A stretch of DNA of 57,500 nucleotides, from NCBI GenBank assembly GCA_905221605.1, contig CAJNDS010002657.1, positions 280,001-337,500 on the forward strand, read 5' to 3'. A model generated the notes under the pieces. That model was not told the origin of the DNA. It did not search any database and worked only from the letters and a program-made list of their open reading frames with translations. Both the position numbers and the translations under genes were made by a program. This document shows positions 1 through 8,600 of the stretch, piece after piece (positions within the stretch are counted from its first letter, which is position 1; the number at the start of each line of letters is the position of its first letter). The stretch is from Symbiodinium natans (Eukaryota; Sar; Dinophyceae; Suessiales; Symbiodiniaceae).

Positions 1-799
1 CAGGTGCTGCGCACTTGGCTTGGGCAGGGGTCGGCGGTGTCCCGGTTGCTGTGCTTGGAGGGACTGGGCTTTGAGCTGCGTTGTGCGGTGGTGTGCCTTG
101 GTTTTGGGCTGCATTGCTCGGCGCTGTGGCCTTGGCTTGGGCTGGGCCTTGAGCTGCGTTGGTCTTGGGCTGAGCTGGGGTCCCTGTTCCTGCTGCTGCT
201 GCTGCGACGGGGCCTAGTGTTGTGGCCTTGGCTTCGGTTGGGGTCAGTGGGGTCCCAGTTGCTGCGTGTTGGCCTTGAGCTGCGACTGGGCTTTGAGCTG
301 CGTCGCCGGGCGCTGCGGTCTTCAGCGGAGCTAGAGTTCCGGTTGCTGTTGTGACTGCAGAACTTTGACTTGCGACTGGGCTTTGAGCAGTGTCGTCCAG
401 TGATGTGGCCTTGGGTGGGGTGCCAGTTGCTGCCGTGTCTTCTTGTGTCTGGTCTTCGGAGAAAGCGGAGAAGGACTGTCCCTTCGCTATGGCATCCACT
501 TGTTCCAGCGTGTAAGCCTTGGCATAGCTTTCTTCGCTGGAACTCATCTCATCCTGGGCTGGGGCCGCAGTTGCTGCTGCAGGCGGGCTTTGAGCTTCGT
601 TGTCTGCTGCTGTGTCGGCTGGAAGTGGTGTGGAGCCCTCGAAACCATGCGTGTTAGCTTCGTTTGCTGTCATGGGCTCGTGAAGACCCCGCTGCTGCGC
701 GGGTATGTAAGGGACACCGGTCGGAAAGCCCCCCTGTGCATCCTCCATAGACACATCGCCATCCTGGCGATCCTGGTAGATGACAGCATATTCACATGC
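1..799 (-). CDS. Ala/Gln/Pro/Thr-rich protein, large exon, runs off the left edge
   Basis: The minus strand is open from an AG acceptor just upstream of 799 to the window edge, about 266 codons. It begins with an ordinary segment (ACEYAVIYQDRQDGDVSMED), passes a charged Ser/Glu part (EMSSSEESYAKAYTLEQVDA) and becomes low complexity. Short units recur: AAQSP / AQSP five times and ATGTP / TGTP five times, with runs of Ala and Gln. The plus-strand open frame here is its Leu/Trp-rich shadow. The exon joins the one ending at 1543 in phase 0. The protein is probably disordered. I recognise no family and no catalytic motif. The 3' end of the gene lies outside the window. Confidence 0.7.
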
Positions 800-1283
800 C
801 TTCAATCACGACTGAAACCGACCCCTTCCCCATGCGGTGAGGGTTCAGGATTTATATGGGTTTGTTGGGTTGTTTTTTGCGTCTTGGTTGAATAACAGGG
901 TGTCCTGTCTTTGGCCTCGTGCGTTGCAAACCCTTTAGAAACCCTAAACCCCTTTACAAACCCTATATAACCGATATAAACCTAAACCATGGGGCCCTTC
1001 AAAAGGGGGTTTTCAGAATTCTACCAATTCTAGGGTGAAGGGGGGGGGGGAATTCATGGCCTGCCCCAAACCCCATCGAAACCGGAAAAGCCAAGAACTC
1101 TGAAGCCCTTCTGAAACTCTATAGGGTTAGAGGATCCATATAGACTGTGTGTATATATATATATATATACATAACATACATATATGCAAAGTGTATATGT
1201 AGTATGTACACATGCATATGCTCATAAAATTAGCCCGAAAATTCTCAAACTGAAAGCCCCTGAAACACACAGAGCGGTCTATG

Positions 1284-1320
<37 letters not shown>

Positions 1321-1542
1321 CTATATAGTTTTATAGCTGTATAGTTATATATGTACACACACTCTATATGGATCCTAAAAACTCGACCCCTTTCCCGCCC
1401 CACCAGCCGGGCTTCAAGAACAAACACAAAGGCTCGAAATTGCAAACCCTATGAGCCTCATAACACCCCAACCTCCTACAAACCCTATATAAACCCTTTA
1501 TGACCCGAACGACGAAGACTACGCCACGGCCTAATCCGAGAC
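800..1542 (-). other. intron of the left-edge gene, AT-rich with TA microsatellites
   Basis: Non-coding on both strands. It holds TA-type simple repeats at about 1150-1172 and 1289-1315, scattered CCCTAAA/CCCTATA words (about 930-990 and 1110-1130), a G9-G10 run near 1042, and a pyrimidine-rich stretch before the acceptor at 800. The donor at 1542 is GT (GTCTCG). Confidence 0.55.
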
Positions 1543-1644
1543 CTGCGCGGCCTCCATGTTGAGTGGGCCATCGTCCTCGTCCTCGATGACGATCGCACCA
1601 TGGTTCAATTTGTAGAAGAGCTCCTGCATGCTGCTGTTACACAT
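1543..1644 (-). CDS. probable first exon of the left-edge gene
   Basis: Thirty-four codons from an ATG at 1644 to a GT donor at 1542. The peptide starts MCNSSMQELFYKLNHG and continues with an acidic stretch (VIEDEDDGPLNMEAAQ). Beyond the donor the same frame stops within three codons, and the phase fits the exon starting at 799, so I read it as spliced. The ATG is the first in frame after an upstream stop. An internal exon spliced after AACAG at 1634 is also possible. Function unknown. Confidence 0.5.
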
Positions 1645-1874
1645 CGGTCAAGCTTTGCTCCAGGCGTTAGAATTCTAAGCTTTATCGATCGAGCTCTGTA
1701 TACTCGGTGTCTACAGGAAGATTGGTAAGGTTCACCACAGACGGATTCCCGAGTCTACGAGAGACAGAGTGAGAGCGAGGTGTTTAGGGTTTACAGGATA
1801 CAAGGGTTTATATATATTTTCTAAGGTTTATATAGGATTTATAGGATTATATAGGGTTGATAGGGTAGGGTTTA

Positions 1875-2211
1875 CTAGGTATAGGGTTTAGAAGCCTTTT
1901 TTGCTATAGACATCAGGGAGCAAGGCGCCTGCATTTCTTTCAGCATCTCTTGTTCTTCCTCATCTACTTCTTGCTTGGGGCAGACCATGTTTCTGAGACC
2001 TCCATCAGCCAGTTCCATGCCTTGAACCAGTGTGGAGGAGGACCCAGACCCACTCTCTAGGGTCTGAGACGACATGATCCCAAAGTGCGACACCCGAGAG
2101 TCGAGTTGAGCCGCAGATCCTGCATGAATCGCATCGGACACCTAGGATACCAGCCAATATAATTTCCACCATTTGGCCCTCGCATCCCTCACTCAGACAA
2201 ATTTCCGCCAT
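1875..2211 (-). CDS. candidate coding segment, unrecognised
   Basis: Two overlapping minus frames look protein-like. One (2141-1875) reads Ser-rich then acidic (SSSTLVQGMELADGGLRNMV, then KQEVDEEEQEMLKEMQ). The other (2211-2005) starts MAEICLSEGCEGQMVE and has a CDSCRICGS cluster like half a zinc ribbon. An AG acceptor near 2142 and a GC donor near 1888 would suit the first. It lies between the stop of the large gene (2474) and the start of the next (1644). It could be an upstream exon of the latter. Confidence 0.3.
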
Positions 2212-2305
2212 TTCACCGTCACAAAACAGACACCAGGCAACATGAGAGAAAAGGCATTCCGCTTTTTTCCGCCATTTGACCGCGTATTTCCGCCACCGAT
2301 TTCGG
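2160..2305 (+). promoter_or_regulatory. four imperfect copies of a TTTCCGCCATTT motif between genes
   Basis: The plus strand has TTTCCACCATTTGGCC, TTTCCGCCATTTCACC, TTTCCGCCATTTGACC and TTTCCGCCACCGATTT within about 130 bp, between the stop of the large gene and the next gene. A related word, AATTTCCGCCATGGGA, sits at the 3' end of the retroelement frame (about 12979). The placement suggests a regulatory or mobile-element remnant; the function is a guess. Confidence 0.25.
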
Positions 2306-2473
2306 GCACCGGAAACAAAAACTTAAATTTCGAATTGGCAAAAGTGGCACTTCCCCTGCCCCAGAAGAGGTACCCCGGAAGAATCAACTTGCTGGTTTTG
2401 AGGCATTGGGAAGTGGCAACGCCTGGAACTACGTGTCGGCACATGACAGATCACGCGCCTCTCGCCTGCAGGT

Positions 2474-2629
2474 TTATTTGTGCTTCGGGATCAGGGCCTT
2501 GAACTCCATGGGCACTTTGATGTGTGAACTCAACCTCAGATATTGTACAACTTCTTCCAAGCCAGCCTCTGGCCAGGAGTCTGGTGATTCATACTCTGCG
2601 AAGAGCTGCGCCAGAGGCTTCGTTGTATC
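2474..2629 (-). CDS. terminal exon of the ELFAG gene
   Basis: Fifty-one codons plus TAA at 2476-2474, after a CCTTGCAG acceptor in phase 0. It encodes a Trp-containing acidic helix-like tail (ESPDSWPEAGLEEVVQYLRL) ending IPKHK. No other open reading is needed to close the protein. Confidence 0.7.
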   Translation of the reverse strand, partial: DTTKPLAQLFAEYESPDSWPEAGLEEVVQYLRLSSHIKVPMEFKALIPKHK

Positions 2630-5600
2630 CTGCAAGGCGGGGTGGGGTCATGGGGTTTGGTGCGGGGGAGAGGGGTGGGTGTAGGGTTTATAGGGTTCTA
2701 TTGAGGGCTTGGGGTTTCTAATTTCTAGGGTTTATAGGGTTTTGGGTTTAGGGTTTTATACAAGGTCTATAGGGTTTAAGGTTGAGGGTTTTTTGGCTTT
2801 TTTTGTCTGGGTTGGGGAAACCCGCCACCCCCCCGCCCCCCCAACCCCAACCCCCCCCTCCCACTTCCCAAACATCTCTGCTTTGGTAGGTTTGCCCCGT
2901 TTAGATCCCTTCACCCAAAACCTTCCCCCAACCCCCCCCCCCCCCAACCCCCCCCCCCCCTCCCCCCCCTCCACGCTGCTGATGCTCATGACCACCCAAA
3001 CCAAACCCAACTTTTCTGGGTTTGGGTTGCTTGAAATACACCACCACCCAAACCAAACCCAACTTTTCTGGGTTTGGGTTGCTTGAAATACACCCAAACC
3101 CCCACCCCCCCCAACCCCCCCCCACCCCCCAAACCACTTCCCAAACATCTGCCTTTTGTAGGTTTGCCACAAAGCCCCCTCCCCCCACCCAGCAGGTCGG
3201 GGGTTTTGGGGTTGGGGGTTTTGGGGTTGGGGGTTCTGGGTGGGTGGGTATATACATATGTATATATAACATGCGTAGATATACATGTATATATATATAT
3301 ATAGAGATATGTATATATATATATATATAGAGTACATATACAAGAATACACTTACATCTTGTTGTTTGTTTATCTACATATATGCCTATATAAACCCTAA
3401 ACCCTAAACCCTAAACCCTTATAAACCCTAAACCCTAAACCCTTATAAACCCTCTATAGACCCTAAACCCTAAATCCTAAACCCTAAACCCTATATAAAC
3501 CCTAAACCCTAAACCCTAAATTTCTTTATGTACTTGTGTCAAGCTCCATTCATGAACAACCAAAGACAAATTTGAAAACCCATCGATCAGCCAATATAGG
3601 TCCACAGTACGTAGGAAACCAATACATCCCCCGAAATTTATAACACCCCGTAACCCTTTCTCAACCCTTGAAGTTGCCACGCACCTCAGGGACTTGCGTT
3701 CTGCTGCCTCCATAACGGAACATCGGCAGCATATCAACGATGGTTCTGGCGTACTTCACTGGGTATTGCCTGAGCATGCGTAAAGGCTTCAGTTGGGAAA
3801 TAGGTGTTGGGCTGTGTGATTAACAAAAGAAAAGTCTATTTCTTGCCGTAGTGGTACTGGCTCTTCTTCAACTGGGGGTTTCCCGTGCTGCGTCGCGTGC
3901 CATTTCGGTCTACATGATAGGTGTAACCACGCTGCTTCTGGGTAGTCTTTTTCGCCTTCTTCTTCTTCGTGGTTTTGACGTTGAGAGGCCCACCCTCCAA
4001 GCATCTTACAATCATAGAGTTGCTGTAAACCACAGTCCTCTTGAGCATATAATGGCCGAAGCAGCCCAGGGAGAAGGCTTGCTTGAAGGTCTTAGCTGCG
4101 ACAGGACAGCATTGAGGAGCTTAAGGGGGTCTATATAGGGTAAGGGTTAATATTTTTGGGCTGTCTACCAAGACCTATATAGTGTAGGCCATTCTTCCCT
4201 TTAGGCCATCATTCCCGAAGAAGGGTGAAAGTTACCTGAAACCCCATTTGAACCAGAAGGGAAACCCTTTTCATTCCTTGTCTACTCATGGGTCTAGTCT
4301 AGTTTGCTGAAGAGAGAGACAGAGACCCTAAACCCTAAACCCTATAAACCCTATAGACTATAGACCGTATATAAACCCTATACTCTAAACCCTAAACCCC
4401 ATAAACAAAACCCTAAACCCTCAACCCTAAACCGATATGTTGCAACTACCCGCAAACACCCCAACGTGTCACGCATCGCCGACAAGCGTCCTGAACTGAC
4501 CAAGGCTGATACATCTGCAGCATTGACTGGAATCGAATGTGGTCACGCAGTACCGAGCTGCTCGGCTGCTCGACTATCCATACAGATCCGAGAACATGTG
4601 TGAGCATCAGCAAGAGACATGACCTCCGAAAGGCCGAAGCTAGCACCCTTTACCACATTAGGCAATCAAAGCACAGTACATGGTTCTTCATTAAGGGGCC
4701 TGGACGTGTACTGATTCGCACTGGAAACGCTTGGTAGAAGGTGGAAGCCCATGGGTGTTAAGATAGACCTCTTCGTCACGGAACGACTCATGAAGACATA
4801 AGTGGAGCACTCCAGGCCCAGATGCACGAGCCCACCGTCCGGATGCAAGGTGGATAGCATCATTATCGCCAGCCTGGGCCGCGTTGCAGCATATAGGGCA
4901 GGGCTTGAAAGGTTCCAAACCTACACGTTGGGATCTGCAGTAAAGCAACCGAGAGGCACGAACCCCGCACTGCTATTCATGTCCATGCACTCACCGAAGT
5001 CCTTGTCGTGTGCTAGTGTAAAAAAGCCAGCGGCCTGGCCCAGCCGGGCAATCCGGCTTTTGCCGGCGAACAGCTCCAGTATGTCGTGGTGCCGTCGCGT
5101 GAAGCTAGGCTCGTCTTGAATCCAGGAGGTGAGCAAGAGTATGGCTACAAAGGCCTTGGCTATAAACGCATACAATCATGGTCCAACAACACCACCACTT
5201 CAGCCTAGATGCTTTGGGGACTCGAAGTGTCATGAGTCTCCGAATCGCTCTCTCCATGGCAGGAGTCATGAGGCCAATGATCAAAGAGATAACGCTACAA
5301 TTGGTCTAAGCCACACGCGAATCCATAGAGCTATACACAGTACACAGAACTCAGACACGTTCCTCTAAATTCCTAGGTGTCCTTATAGCTGCGAATCCAA
5401 GTACCAAATTGGTATCCATCAGCCGACTGATCTTCGAACACAGAGACACGCAAGCGATTTCCCAACCCCACAGCACATGTCACAACAAGTCGAAGTATGG
5501 CACACAAAGCCTTAAGTTCGCCGGTAGGACTCTTGGTCTCATCTGGAGCCAAGCTGATCCCACGCTTCAGGAGCACGCTGATGTTCTGCCGCGGGCCCAT

Positions 5601-8600
5601 GTCGACGCCTGACAGCAAGATTTCTGGGATGGGTTGTGATTACTTCGGGGGTGTGGTGAAACGGGGGGGGGGGGGGGGCTGCAACGGATACCCAGGGTGG
5701 ATGGGCGATTTAGAATACTACCGGAACTTTACAAAGTTGCAGAATTGTGGTTTAGGGATTTTTGGTATAGAGGGCAGTAATTGCAGGCTTTGGGTTTCGA
5801 TATCAGGATGGGCGGCACGGACAACTCGGTTTTTCCCCTGCTGTGTGAAGCCACTCCCCTGGCACGCAATCTCAGCATTGAGGACCCATGTTCATCACAG
5901 GTCGCAGAATTACTGCTTCGAGCTGGAAGTTTCTAAAGAAAACTTCGCAACTTCGCACACCACACACACCTCGCGGCTTGATCAGAAGATATATCCATCT
6001 ATGGTAGCAAAACCATGGGTCATGAGCAGCCCCATTCTGCACATTAGGCAGGGCGCGATCCATGCGTCTGCAGAAAGGGTTCAACCTTTCCTGAGGCGAT
6101 CTGGCACAAGTCCTCGAAGGATGCATCTGCTGCAGCTTCCTGAAAGTGCGGCTTGATGGTGCTCCACCACGTGTCCTGCCAGATGCACTTAAAGTTTTTG
6201 CTCTTCTCGGGATGCTAGGATTGGGAGGGCTTCAGAGGTTTCATGGTGAATAACCCGGCAAGGGAGGTAGAGAAAAAGAAGGCTATATAGTCATCGAGAT
6301 CGACAGGGTTCTATAGGTTTCTAGGGTTGCGCAGGGTATATAAGGCTCTGTAGGGTTAGGGCTTATTGGGGTTTATGTAGGGCTCTGGAGGGTTTATAAA
6401 GTTTATAAGGTTAAGGTCTCCTTTCGGGATATATAGGCTTTATACAGGGTTTATAAAGTTCCTCTACAGGGCTCTACATAAAGCAACTCCAAACCTTGCG
6501 AAGGTATTGTCTGCATGAGGTTACATCGATCGGGTTTAGCATACTAAAAAAAACTATATATATATATATATATATATACATCGCTATATAGTATCTTTAA
6601 GACTTCCGCGGAATTCTTCATGCAGGGCTCTATAACCTATAAATTGGGTACAGCCCCCGGCCTGCAACAGTCTATACCCGAAACCCTTTTGAAACCCTAA
6701 ACCCTTATACACCCTTATAAACCCTATAAACCCTATAAACCCTCTAAACCCTAAAAACCCTATAAACCCTATAAACTCTAAAAGCCCTGAACCCTATAAA
6801 CCCTATAAACCCTAAACCCTGTAAACCCTAAACCCTAATAAACCCTATCATAAACCCTAAACTATATTGGCGTAGCATTACATTATCAGGACTCTTATGT
6901 ATATATATATATATATATATATATACATACATATCTTGATTCTAATCATTATCCAAGTTGTTCAGAGTGAGGGAAGTACCCAACCTGTACAAACCCTAAA
7001 CCCGATTAAACCCATAAATATCGTGTAGACACCGAAAACCGACAAAGAACTCTTAGAGATACGAGTCCTCCACCTTCGACGGAGACGCGACACTGCCACG
7101 CACATGCTGGTAGAAGGTATGGCAAAGCACTTTCCAGTGCAGGAGGGCCTTGTCACCCTTGGGTTGCCAACGGCGTGCAAAGGTCTTGGGAAAAGCTTGA
7201 TCCGGCATAGCTTCTGGTGTGCATGTGTTGTTCTGGGCCTTGTCGGTGGCCTGGGCAACGCTCGCCTTGGGCATATTGCCCTTTCTGTCCGATGCTTTGC
7301 ATTTCGCCTTAGCCTCTGCCGCCTTTGCTTTGGGGGAAGCTTTGGCCTTGGCTTTGGGGCTAGGCTTGGCAGCATTGGGGCTAGGCTTGGCGGCATTTGC
7401 ACCTTTGGCCTTCTTCGGGGAAGCTCTGGTCTTGGCCTTGGGGGAAGGCTTCTTGACAGAAGCCTTGCCTGCAGGCTTCAGAGCGTCTGCAGCCTCTTCG
7501 GCATCCGCCTCGCCTTGGGTGGCCTCTGCTTTTCGTTTCTTGCTCTCATTTTTCGGGGCACTGGCAGGCGATGCCTTCTCAGCCTTCTTGGGGGGCGTTT
7601 TCAATGGCGAGCTGCGGCCGCGACCACGACCGCGGCCCCGTCCACCTCTGCCGCGAGAACTTTTCTTTCCCCGGCCGCGGCCTCCTTCCGGAACGTCGTC
7701 GCCTTGGCCAGCGAACTGATCCTTCCTCAGCGGCACGTCCTGCGCACAAGCACAGGACACAACGTATGTATATGGAAGCGCTCCACGAAAAAAAGATATT
7801 GAACACATCGAATCATCGAATTATAGAGTTACGTTGGCCTTATTATTCTTTCTGTGTGTGTGTACATGTAAACACGTGAAACAATTTCAGGTTTTACGGG
7901 GAATGTAAGTTCCTTCATCAAGCGGGCACCTTGTAGTCCAGGACTGAAAAACCACGCGTGCTCGCCTCCTCTTTCAAGCCCTCCAGCCCGGGTGCCTGCA
8001 GAGCAGACGTGGTAGGTGTTGGAGGCTCTGGCACGTCAGTCGGGGCAGGTGTTGCAAGCTCTGGCAGAGGAGCAGTCGCGGTAGGTGTTGGAAGCTCTGA
8101 CACAGGAGCAGTCGCGGTAGGTGTTGGAAGGTCTGGCATGGGACCAGCCGGGGCAGGTGTTGGAAGCTCTGGCACCAGAGCAGCCGCGGCTGGCGTTGTC
8201 GGGGCAGCAGACTGGGCTGCACTGGCAATCTCACAAGGCGTGGGATCGTCCTCAGACAAAGAGCTGTCCTGAGTCTGCCAGGTCACTGTTCGAGGCAAGC
8301 CTGCCAATCGGCGAACGCCGATGGTTTCGAGCGAGGTACTTGCAATCGAGGAGACACTGCAAGACCTTGGGAGATCGGAGTTCCTGAGCGCGATGTCCTG
8401 CGCAATCTCGTCCGCGTCGAAGAAGGGCTGGGTTTCCACCCGACTGGGATCACCTCACAGTTGAACAACACACGCACACCGCATGCAAGAGCATCGCAGG
8501 ATTGAGCGTGAGCAATGGGGTTTAGGGGTTTATAGGGGTTTAATAGGGGTTTATAAGGGGTTTAGGGGTTTAGGGGTTTATAGGGGTTTAGGGGCTTATA

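Noticed and set aside
4-657. Plus-strand Leu/Trp-rich open frames
   Set aside because: They are antisense shadows of the minus-strand Ala/Gln-rich exon, whose codons and repeats make better protein sense.
2709-3351. Overlapping Pro-rich and Gly-rich open frames on both strands
   Set aside because: They come from C-rich low-complexity intron sequence and end in TA repeats.
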